A stretch of 44,549 nt of DNA from positions 1 through 44,549 of the forward strand of contig DQWH01000186.1 of assembly GCA_011042635.1 (NCBI GenBank), in the 5' to 3' direction. How positions within the stretch are numbered: position 1 is the stretch's first letter; each line of letters starts with the position of its first letter. The stretch comes from Bacteroidota bacterium. Its GTDB lineage: Bacteria > Bacteroidota > Bacteroidia > Bacteroidales > VadinHA17. Both the position numbers and the translations under genes were made by a program. Of this stretch, positions 35,273-44,549 are shown one piece after another. The notes under the pieces were generated by a model. The model searched no databases. It was not told the DNA's origin and saw only the letters and a list, made by a program, of their open reading frames with translations.

Positions 35273-37900
35273 TTATGCCGATGTAACCATCGAAAGGGCT
35301 TTTTCCAGGGCACGGTCCAGCCCGGCCGGATCTTTTCCTCCCGCCGTGGCGAAGAAAGGCTGCCCGCCGCCGCCACCCTGTATTTCCCGTGCCATTTCCC
35401 TGATCATGTTACCGGCATGAAATCCACGGTCTTTAACCAGATCGTCGGAGATCATGACCGAGAGAAGGGCTTTTCCCCCTGATTCGGCGCCAAGCACCAG
35501 GAAAAGAGGGGAAATTTCCTGTCTTAACTGAAAAGAAAGATCGCGGAGTTGTCCCGCATCCTCCACATCAATACGTTCGGCAATGAGGTAAATACCGTCT
35601 ATTTCACGTGCCGAGATCTTGAGCCTTTTTTTGATCTCCTGCAGGCTTTCCCGGTGCAGGCTGGCTGTTTTCTTCCTCAGTTCCTGTAATTCTTCCTGAA
35701 GTTTTTTCACTGACTGTACCAGTTGGCCGGATTTTACCCGCAGTAAGTGCTGGAGTTCTTTCTGGGTATTTTCCAGTTCCCTGAAATACTCTTCGGCTTT
35801 CTCCCCGGTAACGGCTTCAATCCTCCGAATGCCTGCAGCCACAGCTGATTCGGACACGATCTTGAAAATGCCGATCTGACCGGTGGAATGCACATGGGTG
35901 CCTCCGCAAAGCTCGATTGAATCGCCGAATTTCACCACGCGCACCTTATCTGCGTATTTCTCCCCGAAAAGGGCCAGGGCCCCCATGTTTTTTGCTTTTT
36001 CCATTTCCATCCGGGCATGTACTTCCGAACGGATATCCTGCCTGATCATCCGGTTTACCCGTTTTTCGATCTCTGTCAGTTCCTCGTCCGTTACCTTTCT
36101 GAAATGGGAGAAGTCGAACCGGAGGTAATCGGGATGAACCAGCGAACCCTTTTGTTCTACATGCTTGCCCAGCACTTCGCGCAGGACATGATGTAGCAGG
36201 TGGGTGGCTGAATGGTTCCTGGCGGTATTTTCCCTGAGTTTCCGGTCGACGGTGGCGCGGAACAGCGCGGCAGGTTCCGCGGGCAGGGTATCGGTGATGT
36301 GCACCACCAGCTCATTCTCTTTCTGGGTGTCGACAATCCGTATTTTTTCCCCTTCGGAGGAAATGAATCCCGTATCGCCAACCTGGCCCCCCGATTCGGC
36401 ATAAAAGGGCGTGCTGTTGAATACCAGCTGGTACCGGGTTTCCCCTTTTTTCCGGATTTTCCGGTACCGCGTGATCAAAACATCGGAAGCCAAATCGTCA
36501 TACCCGGTGAATTCCGCTTCTTTCTCATCGCGTACCCTGACCCAGTCTCCTGTTTCCACCGAAGCAGCGTTCCGGGAGCGTTCTTTCTGGGCTTTCATTT
36601 CCCGGTCAAACTCTTCCCTGCGTACCGAAAGCTGATGCTCCCTCAGAATGAGATCGGTGAGATCCAGGGGGAAACCGTACGTGTCGTATAATTCGAAAGC
36701 CGCTTTTCCGCTGATCGTATTATCTCCGGCAGCCAGGGTTTCACGCACCTGCTCGTCCAGTTTGCGGATGCCTGTTTCCAAGGTGCGCAAGAAGGATGAT
36801 TCTTCCTCTTTGATCACTTTCATGATAAGTTCCTGCTGCTTTACCAGTTCAGGATAATCGTTTCCCATGGTTTCGACCAGCGTGGGAACCAGACTATAAA
36901 TAACCGGATGTTCCTGTTTCAGGAAGGAAAAACAGTATCGTACGGCCCGGCGCAAGATCCTTCTGATCACATATCCTGCGCCGGTGTTCGAAGGGATCTG
37001 TCCGTCGGCAATGGAAAAGGAAATGGCCCTGAGGTGGTCGGCCACCACCCGCATGGCCGTGTCGGTTTTCGGATCCTCTCCGTAGGAATGACCGGTGCGG
37101 AATCCGATCTCACGGATGATGGGCTTGAAAAGATCGGTATCATAGTTCGATGCTTTATTCTGCACAATCCGGCACAGCCTCTCAAAGCCCATGCCGGTAT
37201 CCACATGCCTGGCGGGAAGCTGCTCCAGCTTTCCGCCGGTTTTTCTGTTGAATTGTATGAATACCAGGTTCCATATTTCAATCACCCTCGGGTCGCCGGC
37301 ATTCACCAGTTCACGGCCCGGTATTTCCGCCTTCTCACGGTCGGTTCTGAGGTCTACATGAATTTCCGAACAGGGGCCGCAGGGCCCGGTTTCCCCCATT
37401 TCCCAGAAATTGTCCTTTTTTGATCCCGTCAGAATATGGTCCCCGGGCAGGTGGTCATGCCAGAATTTCATGGCTTCCTCATCCATGGGGATGCCTTCCG
37501 CCCGGTCTCCTTCAAATACCGTGGCATACAGGTCCCCGGCCGGGATTTTCAACACACCGGTCAGGAATTCCATGGCCCAGGCAATGGCTTCCTTCTTGAA
37601 ATAATCGCCGAATGACCAGTTCCCCAGCATTTCGAACATGGTATGGTGATAGGTATCATGCCCTACCTCTTCCAGATCATTGTGTTTACCCGAAACGCGG
37701 AGGCATTTCTGGGAGTTGGCCACCCGGCTCGATGGATGGGAACGGTTCCCCAGAAAAATGTCCTTGAACTGGTTCATCCCGGCATTGGTAAACATCAGCG
37801 TGGGATCATTTTTTACTACCATGGGTGCCGAAGGGACGATCTCATGGTCCTTTTCGGCAAAAAAATCAAAAAATGCCTTTCTTATCTCACTTGCTGTCAT
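35273..37900 (-). CDS. alaS: Alanine--tRNA ligase
   Basis: EIRKAFFDFFAEKDHEIVPSAPMVVKNDPTLMFTNAGMNQFKDIFLG; HSATHLLHHVLREVLGKHVEQKGSLV; ELCGGTHVHSTGQIG; C-terminal DHHA1 region. Confidence 0.98.
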   Translation of the reverse strand: MTASEIRKAFFDFFAEKDHEIVPSAPMVVKNDPTLMFTNAGMNQFKDIFLGNRSHPSSRVANSQKCLRVSGKHNDLEEVGHDTYHHTMFEMLGNWSFGDYFKKEAIAWAMEFLTGVLKIPAGDLYATVFEGDRAEGIPMDEEAMKFWHDHLPGDHILTGSKKDNFWEMGETGPCGPCSEIHVDLRTDREKAEIPGRELVNAGDPRVIEIWNLVFIQFNRKTGGKLEQLPARHVDTGMGFERLCRIVQNKASNYDTDLFKPIIREIGFRTGHSYGEDPKTDTAMRVVADHLRAISFSIADGQIPSNTGAGYVIRRILRRAVRYCFSFLKQEHPVIYSLVPTLVETMGNDYPELVKQQELIMKVIKEEESSFLRTLETGIRKLDEQVRETLAAGDNTISGKAAFELYDTYGFPLDLTDLILREHQLSVRREEFDREMKAQKERSRNAASVETGDWVRVRDEKEAEFTGYDDLASDVLITRYRKIRKKGETRYQLVFNSTPFYAESGGQVGDTGFISSEGEKIRIVDTQKENELVVHITDTLPAEPAALFRATVDRKLRENTARNHSATHLLHHVLREVLGKHVEQKGSLVHPDYLRFDFSHFRKVTDEELTEIEKRVNRMIRQDIRSEVHARMEMEKAKNMGALALFGEKYADKVRVVKFGDSIELCGGTHVHSTGQIGIFKIVSESAVAAGIRRIEAVTGEKAEEYFRELENTQKELQHLLRVKSGQLVQSVKKLQEELQELRKKTASLHRESLQEIKKRLKISAREIDGIYLIAERIDVEDAGQLRDLSFQLRQEISPLFLVLGAESGGKALLSVMISDDLVKDRGFHAGNMIREMAREIQGGGGGQPFFATAGGKDPAGLDRALEKALSMVTSA

Positions 37901-38050
37901 ATCAAACTGTGTGTAAGGCGAATGGAATACATTATTTAATACAGGAATTTATGCATTTTCCGATCAAGGTTGTAAAATTAATTTATTTAAATTAGTTTTG
38001 CTCTTTTTAAAATAGTTTTTTATTAATTTTAAAAACAAATAAGCAATTGT

Positions 38051-39022
38051 ATGCCAAAGCAAAGGTACAGGTATAATCCTGAATTGCTCACCTATGAAAA
38101 GGTATCTCCTTCGGTGAGGCAAAAATTTTTCCGGTTTATTACCTACTTCATTGGCAGCATCCTGATTGCTATTGTATACGGCCTGCTTTTTACCACATTT
38201 TTCGATTCACCCGAGGAAAGACTCCTGAAGAAGGAGAATGAACAGCTGGTATTGCAGTATGAGATCATGAATGAAAGGCTCAGCCAGATGGAAAAGGTGC
38301 TGGCTGACATTCAGCAGCGGGATGACAATATTTACCGGACGATCTTCGGGGCCGATCCCATTCCGACTTCCATCAGGGAAGCCGGATTTGGCGGGACGAA
38401 CCGGTATGCCAGTCTGGAAGGGTACCAGAATTCCGACATTGTGATTGAAACGGCTGCCAGGCTTGATAAAATCACCAAAAAGCTCTATGTACAATCGAAA
38501 TCTTATGATGAGGTGATTGACCTGGCACGGAACAAAGAGCTGATGCTGTCCCATATTCCGGCCATTCAGCCCATTTCGAACAAGGATCTGACACGCACCG
38601 CCTCGGGCTGGGGATACCGGATCCATCCCATTTACAAGATCAAAAAATTCCATTACGGCATCGATTTCACCGCTCCCACGGGTGCCGAAATCTATGCCAC
38701 CGGTGACGGCGTGGTGAAAGAAGTCATCTCCTCCCGGCGGGGATATGGAAATCATGTCGTCATTGATCACGGTTTCGGGTACGCTACACTGTATGCCCAC
38801 ATGAGCCGGTTCAATGTGAAAAAGGGACAGGAAGTAAAACGGGGCGACGTGATCGGTTTTGTGGGAAGTACAGGAACCAGTACCGCTCCCCATCTGCATT
38901 ATGAAGTGCACGAGAAAGGGAAGAAAGTGAATCCCATCAATTATTTCTTCAACGACCTGTCCCCTGATGAATATGACAGAATGATCGAAATATCCATGAA
39001 TTCAGGACAAACGTTTGATTGA
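38051..39022 (+). CDS. M23 family metallopeptidase (membrane-anchored, coiled-coil)
   Basis: N-terminal TM, HYGIDFTAPTGAEIYATGDGVV, YATLYAHMSRFNVKKGQEVKRGDVIGFVGSTGTSTAPHLHYEV. Confidence 0.95.
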   Translation: MPKQRYRYNPELLTYEKVSPSVRQKFFRFITYFIGSILIAIVYGLLFTTFFDSPEERLLKKENEQLVLQYEIMNERLSQMEKVLADIQQRDDNIYRTIFGADPIPTSIREAGFGGTNRYASLEGYQNSDIVIETAARLDKITKKLYVQSKSYDEVIDLARNKELMLSHIPAIQPISNKDLTRTASGWGYRIHPIYKIKKFHYGIDFTAPTGAEIYATGDGVVKEVISSRRGYGNHVVIDHGFGYATLYAHMSRFNVKKGQEVKRGDVIGFVGSTGTSTAPHLHYEVHEKGKKVNPINYFFNDLSPDEYDRMIEISMNSGQTFD

Positions 39023-39049
39023 TCTGAATGCCATGGAACAAAGATACAC

Positions 39050-39085
39050 GGCAGGAAGGGGCTCAGTCTTTTCCTGCCTTTTTTC
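39050..39085 (+). terminator. Rho-independent terminator after M23 peptidase gene
   Basis: GGCAGGAA-ggggctcagtctt-TTCCTGCC followed by TTTTTT. Confidence 0.88.
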
Positions 39086-39089
39086 TTAG

Positions 39090-40295
39090 ATGATGAAACT
39101 GCTTCGTTCCGGGTTGCTATTGTGCCTGCTCCTGTGGGCTGTCCGGCTGTCGGCAGGTGTGCCTGATACACTCCGCGTCGGGGTGGCCGATACCCTGCGG
39201 CTATACTCGGCCGACACGATCACCATTATCAGGACGGACGATACCTTGCATGTTGCTTCCGGCGATACCCTGGTGGTCACCGGGCCGGGTGAACCAACAG
39301 CTGCCGTTCCTCCCGACACACTGGTTATTGCCGGAGTGGGAGATATTATGCTGGGAACCGATTATCCTTCTGAACGGTATCTTCCTCCCGGAAAAGACTG
39401 CATTCCGCTGATGCAGGAAGTAAAATTATGGCTTGAAGAAGCCGATGTGGCGGCAGGAAACCTGGAAGGGACTTTTGCCGGCAAATGCGGCGAACCGAAA
39501 TTCTGCCGCGATACACTGAACTGCTATGTGTTCAGAATGCCCGAAGAATTTGTGCACTGTCTGGTGGATGCGGGATTTGACCTGATCAGTGTGGCCAATA
39601 ACCATTCCAATGATTTCGGCCTTGCCGGAAGGGAAAATACGGAAAAAGTTTTAACGGAAGCCGGCCTTGCCTGGGCAGGGTTTGATCATGTCCCCTGTAC
39701 TGTTTGGGAAAAGGACAGTGTCCGGTACGGGTTCTGTGCCTTTTCCACTTCTGCCGGAACACCCCTCATTCAGGATCTGAAAACGGCTGCCAGCCTGGTG
39801 GCACGTATGGACAGTCTGAGCGATGTGGTAATCGTATCCTTTCACGGAGGAGCCGAAGGGAAAGATCATGAGCATGTTCCCCGTACCACGGAAGAATTTC
39901 TGGGAACGGACCGGGGTGATGTATATGCTTTTGCCCATGCGGTGGTGGATGCGGGAGCAGATGTGGTGTTTGGCCATGGTCCGCATGTGACCAGAAGCGT
40001 GGACCTGTACCGCGACCGTTTTATCATTTACAGCCTGGGGAATTTCTGTACCTGGGGACGGTTCAACCTCAGAGGACCCAACGGGATTGCCCCCATTGTT
40101 CGGGTGAAAGTCAACCGCCGGGGAGAATTTCTGGAAGCTCAGGTGGTACCGGTATACCAGCCGGGATGGATTGGCACCTTCCCCGATCCGGGAAAAAGAG
40201 TGATCAGGAAACTGCAGGAGTTGCTTGAGCAGGATTTTCCCGAAGTCCCCCTGATGATCGATGAGGAAGGAATGATACGGAAAACCGGAGGGTAA
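39090..40295 (+). CDS. CapA family protein (poly-gamma-glutamate capsule biosynthesis-like metallophosphatase)
   Basis: VIAGVGDIMLGTDYP, AAGNLEGTFAG, VANNHSNDFGLAG, VIVSFHGGAEG, ADVVFGHGPHVTRSVDLYRDRFIIYSLGNF. Confidence 0.92.
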   Translation: MMKLLRSGLLLCLLLWAVRLSAGVPDTLRVGVADTLRLYSADTITIIRTDDTLHVASGDTLVVTGPGEPTAAVPPDTLVIAGVGDIMLGTDYPSERYLPPGKDCIPLMQEVKLWLEEADVAAGNLEGTFAGKCGEPKFCRDTLNCYVFRMPEEFVHCLVDAGFDLISVANNHSNDFGLAGRENTEKVLTEAGLAWAGFDHVPCTVWEKDSVRYGFCAFSTSAGTPLIQDLKTAASLVARMDSLSDVVIVSFHGGAEGKDHEHVPRTTEEFLGTDRGDVYAFAHAVVDAGADVVFGHGPHVTRSVDLYRDRFIIYSLGNFCTWGRFNLRGPNGIAPIVRVKVNRRGEFLEAQVVPVYQPGWIGTFPDPGKRVIRKLQELLEQDFPEVPLMIDEEGMIRKTGG

Positions 40296-40380
40296 CCGGA
40301 TTTTTTCTGTCGGGTTTCTTTCCTGCATTGAATTGTCAGAGATTTTTTATTACATTTATATCCCTTATCTGAACAGCGGA

Positions 40381-40716
40381 ATGCCCTATAAGGAACCCAA
40401 GGTTGAAAAAGTATTTTACACCATCGGAGAGGTGGCCGAAATGTTCCATGTAAACACCTCGCTTATCCGGTACTGGGAGAAGGAATTCGATATTATCAAA
40501 CCAAAAAAGAATAAAAAGGGAAACCGCCTGTTTACCCCGCAGGATGTGGAGAATTTCCATCTTATCTACCACCTTGTAAAGGAGAAAGGGATGACCCTGA
40601 AAGGTGCCAGAAAGAAACTGCGTGAAAACCGCGAGGATACCGTAAACAATTTTCAGGCGATCGAAAGCCTCCAGAATATCCGGAAAATCCTGATCGATAT
40701 CCGCGATTCCCTCTGA
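40381..40716 (+). CDS. MerR family transcriptional regulator
   Basis: VFYTIGEVAEMFHVNTSLIRYWEKEFDIIKPKKNKKGNRLFTPQDVENFHLIYHLVKEKGMTLKGARKKL. Confidence 0.92.
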   Translation: MPYKEPKVEKVFYTIGEVAEMFHVNTSLIRYWEKEFDIIKPKKNKKGNRLFTPQDVENFHLIYHLVKEKGMTLKGARKKLRENREDTVNNFQAIESLQNIRKILIDIRDSL

Positions 40717-40755
40717 GTGCTTGCTGATCGCATGTAAAAAACAACATCAATATCC

Positions 40756-41850
40756 ATGAAGGTAATCGAGCTGGTGGAATTCCTGGATGCATTTGCCCCT
40801 CCGGGTTTGCGGGAATCCTATGATAACGCCGGACTGCTTCTGGGTGATCCGGGAGCAACCCTGTCGGGAGCCCTGATATCGGTCGATGTGACCGAAGAGG
40901 TAATCAGGGAAGCGGTAAAGAAAAAAATGAACCTGGTGGTGGCACATCACCCCCTGATCTTTCATCCGCTGAAGAAGATAACGGGATCCGGCCCTGTGGA
41001 AAGAACCGTGGTGACGGCCCTTCGTGAAGGAGTGGCGGTGTATGCCGCCCATACCAATCTCGACGCTGTGCACGGGGGCGTGAACGGACGTATATGCCGC
41101 AAGATCGGCCTGCAAAACTGCACCGTTTTAAAACCTGAACACGGCAGACTCAAAAAACTGGTGTGTTTTATCCCGTCCGATCACCTGGAGTCAGTTAGCA
41201 GGGCAGTGTTTGATGCCGGTGCCGGCCATATTGGGAATTACGACCGATGCGGATACCGGACAAAAGGAGAGGGGACCTTCCGGGCTCTCGAAGGAGCCGA
41301 TCCTTATGTGGGTAAAGCCGGTGAGGTACATACCGAACCCGAGGTCAGGTGGGAAACTGTTTTCCCTTTCTTCCTGCAGAACAGGGTGGTGAAGGCCATG
41401 CTCGATGCACATCCCTATGAGGAGGTGGCGTACGATATCTACCCCCTGGAAAACGAATGGCCGGGGGCAGGACAGGGAATGACCGGCTCACTGGAAAAGG
41501 AAATGACGGAAAAAGATTTTCTGAAGTTCCTGAAGGATGTTTTTGATATCCCCTGTATCCGGCATTCCCCGTTCAGGGGGAAAAAGGTGAAAAAAGTGGC
41601 CGTATGCGGCGGCAGTGGAAGCCACCTCACAGGGCATGCCATTGGTGCCGGAGCCGATGCCTTTCTTACGGCAGATATCAGCTATCACCGGTTTTTTGAT
41701 GCCGACGGGAAAATTTTACTGGCCGATATTGGCCATTATGAAAGCGAACAGTTCACAAAAGAGATATTTTATGAATTAATAAGTAAAAAATTCCCTAATT
41801 TTGCAGTTCAATTTTCTGAAACCAATACGAATCCGGTAAATTATCTCTAA
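40756..41850 (+). CDS. Nif3-like dinuclear metal center hexameric protein
   Basis: ESYDNAGLLLGDPGATLSGALISVDVTEEVI, VVAHHPLIFHPLKKI, AHTNLDAVHGGVNGRI, GHYESEQFTKEIFYELI. Confidence 0.95.
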   Translation: MKVIELVEFLDAFAPPGLRESYDNAGLLLGDPGATLSGALISVDVTEEVIREAVKKKMNLVVAHHPLIFHPLKKITGSGPVERTVVTALREGVAVYAAHTNLDAVHGGVNGRICRKIGLQNCTVLKPEHGRLKKLVCFIPSDHLESVSRAVFDAGAGHIGNYDRCGYRTKGEGTFRALEGADPYVGKAGEVHTEPEVRWETVFPFFLQNRVVKAMLDAHPYEEVAYDIYPLENEWPGAGQGMTGSLEKEMTEKDFLKFLKDVFDIPCIRHSPFRGKKVKKVAVCGGSGSHLTGHAIGAGADAFLTADISYHRFFDADGKILLADIGHYESEQFTKEIFYELISKKFPNFAVQFSETNTNPVNYL

Positions 41851-41853
41851 ACC

Positions 41854-42636
41854 ATGGCGAAAGAGAAAAATCCAACATCCACAAAGGAAATGACAGTTGA
41901 AGAAAAACTGAAAGCCATTTATGAATTGCAGCAGATAGATTCATCCATCGACCGAATAAAAACCCTCCGCGGGGAGCTTCCCCTGGAAGTACAGGACCTG
42001 GAAGATGAGATTGCAGGCCTGGAAACCAGGATCAGGAATTATGAAGATGAAATCAAGCAACTGGATGCGGCCATTGCAGGGAAAAAGAATGAGATCGAGG
42101 AGGCCCGGACCCTGATCAAAAAGTACGAAGAACAGCAGATGAACGTGCGGAATAACCGCGAGTTCGATTCCATTTCCAAAGAGATTGAATACCAGACCCT
42201 TGAAATTGAGCTGTGTGAGAAGCGGATCAGGGAATATGACGCCCAGGTAAAAGAAAAAACCGAAACCATCGAAGAATCAAAGCAGATTCTCGATGAGCGG
42301 AAAGTCGACCTGGAAAATAAAAAGAAGGACCTGGAGGATATTACTAACGATACCAGAAAGGAAGAAGAAGAGCTGATCAGGCGTTCAGAAGAGTACCAGA
42401 AAATCATCGAACCCCGTTTGCTTTCCGCCTATAAACGTATCCGGGCAAATGCCCGGAACGGCCTGGCTGTGGTAACCATCGAAAGGGATGCCTGCGGTGG
42501 ATGTTTTAACAAGATCCCACCCCAGCGCCAGCTGGATATCCAGTCGGGGAAGAAGATCATCGTATGTGAATACTGCGGACGAATTCTTGTGGATATCAAA
42601 AAACCGGAACCTGCAGAAAAAACCGGGAAAAAATAA
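41854..42636 (+). CDS. Coiled-coil C4-type zinc ribbon protein (CT398/DUF164-like)
   Basis: Long coiled coil then CGGCFNKIPPQRQLDIQSGKKIIVCEYCGRILV. Confidence 0.92.
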   Translation: MAKEKNPTSTKEMTVEEKLKAIYELQQIDSSIDRIKTLRGELPLEVQDLEDEIAGLETRIRNYEDEIKQLDAAIAGKKNEIEEARTLIKKYEEQQMNVRNNREFDSISKEIEYQTLEIELCEKRIREYDAQVKEKTETIEESKQILDERKVDLENKKKDLEDITNDTRKEEEELIRRSEEYQKIIEPRLLSAYKRIRANARNGLAVVTIERDACGGCFNKIPPQRQLDIQSGKKIIVCEYCGRILVDIKKPEPAEKTGKK

Positions 42637-42709
42637 CATCCTTTTCCTGCCCGCTCTTTTTTTAACCGGGAAGAGTCATGACCCTTCCGGAAGAAAACGC
42701 AGGCTGCCG

Positions 42710-44212
42710 GTGTCTGCCGGTTCACCCTTTCTGCGACTCCCTGCCGGGACACTGTTTAATACGGTCTTTTCTGTAATTTTCATTTTCAGCTATACTTTCC
42801 TGCCATGGAAAGCCACCTGTCAGGATAGCTTTTTAACGGAAGAGGAAATGCTCCGGACAGTGCTTCATCCGGGAAAGGAAAGAAGGGTGTTCGGTCGTTC
42901 CCTGCATGATCCGTCGCTTTCTCCGGTTTATTACACGCATTATTCTCTGGCCGTGCAAACGGTGTTATGGCAGGACCCTGTGGATTATGATTTTTTTCGG
43001 AAAGGGGAGGGCGAAAGGCTGGAACCCTTTGTGAGTAATGCCAACCGTTCTGCCGGTTCCGCCCTCCAGCTCAGTGCCATGTACCTGCAGTCGGCCCTGG
43101 TGTATCTTTGTTTCGGGGAAGAAATAATGGCTGCCCGGCGTATTTTGCAGGCCTTCCGTACCTTCACGGATATTCCCGCAGCTCCTGCCGATCCGCAATA
43201 TCTGAAGATAAAAGGGGTGTTTATTTTTCTTGCCGGAAACATCCCCCGTCCACTGCTGTCTCTTGTTCCGGGCCTGTCTTTTTCTCCGGAGGGGTATACC
43301 CCCCACCTGGAAAAGGCTGCGTCTATGTATCCGGAAAACAGTATCTTCCGCCTGGAGATACATCTGCTTCATGCCCTGTGCCTCCTGGCAGATGACCGGC
43401 CGTTGATAGCCGGTTCCCTGCTGGCATCTGCCGGAGGTACGGAAAGCTTACCTGCCCTGATCAGGCTGGTTTCTTTGAAAAAAGCCGGAAAAAATGAAGA
43501 GGTGATCCGGGGAAGCGGTTACTGGAACATCCGGTCGGATATTCCCTGGTTTGAGTATTTGCTGGGAGAGGCCTGGCTCAGGAAGGGCAGTGAAAAAGCG
43601 GGTGCCTGCCTGGACAGATTCCTGGAGAGGTACCGGGGACGTCACTACAGGAAGTCGGCCCTGCTGAAACGGGCATGGGTTGCCTTGCTGGCTGGAAGGG
43701 ACAATGAGTACCTGCATTTCCTCGACCGGGTGAAAACCAAAGGATATCAGATGACGGAAGCAGACCGGCAGGCTGTGGTTGAGGCGGGTTATTCCATGGG
43801 TATTCATCGCGGATTGCTTCATGCCAGGTTATTGTTTGACGGGGGATATCATTACGAGGCTCTGCAGGTGATGCAACAGATAAGGCCGGAAGAGATTACG
43901 AGATCGGGACGTTCTGTACTCGAATACACGTACCGTATGGGTCGTATTCTTCAGAAACTGGGCAGGGATGAGGCCGCACTGAAAAGTTTTGACCAGACCA
44001 TTAAACTGGGTATGGAAGCTCCCTGGTATTATCCGGCCTATGCTGCCTGGCAGGCCGGACAGATCTGCGAAAAAAGCGGGAATACCCCAAAGGCCGGAGA
44101 ATATTACCGGCTTTGTTTGCAGATGAAAACCCTGGAATACCGTGCCTCAATCCGCAGAAAGGCCCGCCGGTCGCTTCGGTCACTGGGAACGCCGGATGCC
44201 GGAAACAACTGA
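42710..44212 (+). CDS. Tetratricopeptide-repeat protein, function unknown; start uncertain
   Basis: ORF 42488..44212 overlaps the zinc-ribbon gene; no in-frame ATG before the putative signal peptide (FNTVFSVIFIFSYTFLPWKATCQDS); GTG at 42710 is in frame; C-term helical repeats YRMGRILQKLGRDEAALKSFDQTIKLG. Confidence 0.65.
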   Translation: MSAGSPFLRLPAGTLFNTVFSVIFIFSYTFLPWKATCQDSFLTEEEMLRTVLHPGKERRVFGRSLHDPSLSPVYYTHYSLAVQTVLWQDPVDYDFFRKGEGERLEPFVSNANRSAGSALQLSAMYLQSALVYLCFGEEIMAARRILQAFRTFTDIPAAPADPQYLKIKGVFIFLAGNIPRPLLSLVPGLSFSPEGYTPHLEKAASMYPENSIFRLEIHLLHALCLLADDRPLIAGSLLASAGGTESLPALIRLVSLKKAGKNEEVIRGSGYWNIRSDIPWFEYLLGEAWLRKGSEKAGACLDRFLERYRGRHYRKSALLKRAWVALLAGRDNEYLHFLDRVKTKGYQMTEADRQAVVEAGYSMGIHRGLLHARLLFDGGYHYEALQVMQQIRPEEITRSGRSVLEYTYRMGRILQKLGRDEAALKSFDQTIKLGMEAPWYYPAYAAWQAGQICEKSGNTPKAGEYYRLCLQMKTLEYRASIRRKARRSLRSLGTPDAGNN

Positions 44213-44549
44213 TTACCAGCTTCCGCCGGCACCGCCTCCGCCGAAGCTTCCGCCACCGAAACCACCGAAACCGCCTCCTCCGAATCCGCCAGAACCCGAG
44301 CTGAAGTTGCCGAAATGTCCGCTGTGCGATCGTCCGGAGCTTCCCAGCAGGAAGAGCGCAGCCCAGAAGGGCAGGTTGCCTCCCATGGTGTGGTAGCGGC
44401 TTTTTCGGGTTCTCAGGATAAATACGATGAAAATGATGAGAAACAGGAGAAGTCCCCAGCCGGCACCTCTGCCTTCCGTTTGTTCCATGTATTCCGTGGG
44501 GGTAAATTTTCCTTCGGTGAGGGAGATCAGAATGTCCACTCCCCGTTTG
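44213..44549 (-). CDS. C-terminal part of a TPM-domain (YgcG-like) membrane protein, truncated by window end
   Basis: TM plus Gly/Phe-rich tail SGSGGFGGGGFGGFGGGSFGGGGAGGSW typical of TPM_phosphatase proteins; upstream part outside window. Confidence 0.7.
   Translation of the reverse strand, partial: KRGVDILISLTEGKFTPTEYMEQTEGRGAGWGLLLFLIIFIVFILRTRKSRYHTMGGNLPFWAALFLLGSSGRSHSGHFGNFSSGSGGFGGGGFGGFGGGSFGGGGAGGSW

Noticed and set aside
44142-44396. Proline-rich plus-strand ORF (PPPPKLPPPKPPKPPPPNPPEPE)
   Set aside because: Antisense of the Gly-rich tail of the TPM-domain protein; Gly codons read as Pro on the other strand.
1-44549. CRISPR array, transposase/IS, prophage, rRNA or tRNA genes
   Set aside because: No regularly spaced direct repeats, transposase or phage motifs, or recognisable rRNA/tRNA sequences seen; tRNAscan/Infernal would be needed to exclude small RNAs.

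Overview
This 44.5 kb window looks like a Bacteroidota (Bacteroidales-like) chromosome segment. Coding density is high. It is mostly housekeeping genes: fused 2-oxoacid dehydrogenase E1 and a separate E2, holA, amn, recR, alaS, NhaC-type antiporter, rhomboid, GmhB-like HAD phosphatase, YqgE, Nif3-like, zinc-ribbon protein, MerR regulator, M23 peptidase, CapA-like protein and two acyl-CoA synthetases. The most unusual region is 12.8-23.2 kb. It holds five consecutive same-strand paralogues with a TPR plus PD40 beta-propeller core, resembling the T9SS component PorE. Each appears to carry a different C-terminal module: SPOR, a truncated tail, OmpA, OmpA, and an Ig-like domain plus four ~66-aa helical repeats ending in a transmembrane anchor. 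Other points of interest are a BY-kinase with a (YG)n tail of 17 tyrosines encoded by a hexanucleotide repeat, two tandem small NqrM-like Cys-tailed membrane proteins beside an ApbE fragment, a GT2/degenerate sugar-transferase fusion, and a stand-alone HsdR-N nuclease-like protein. I saw no rRNA, tRNA, CRISPR array or transposase. All assignments are by eye from motifs; no database search was run.
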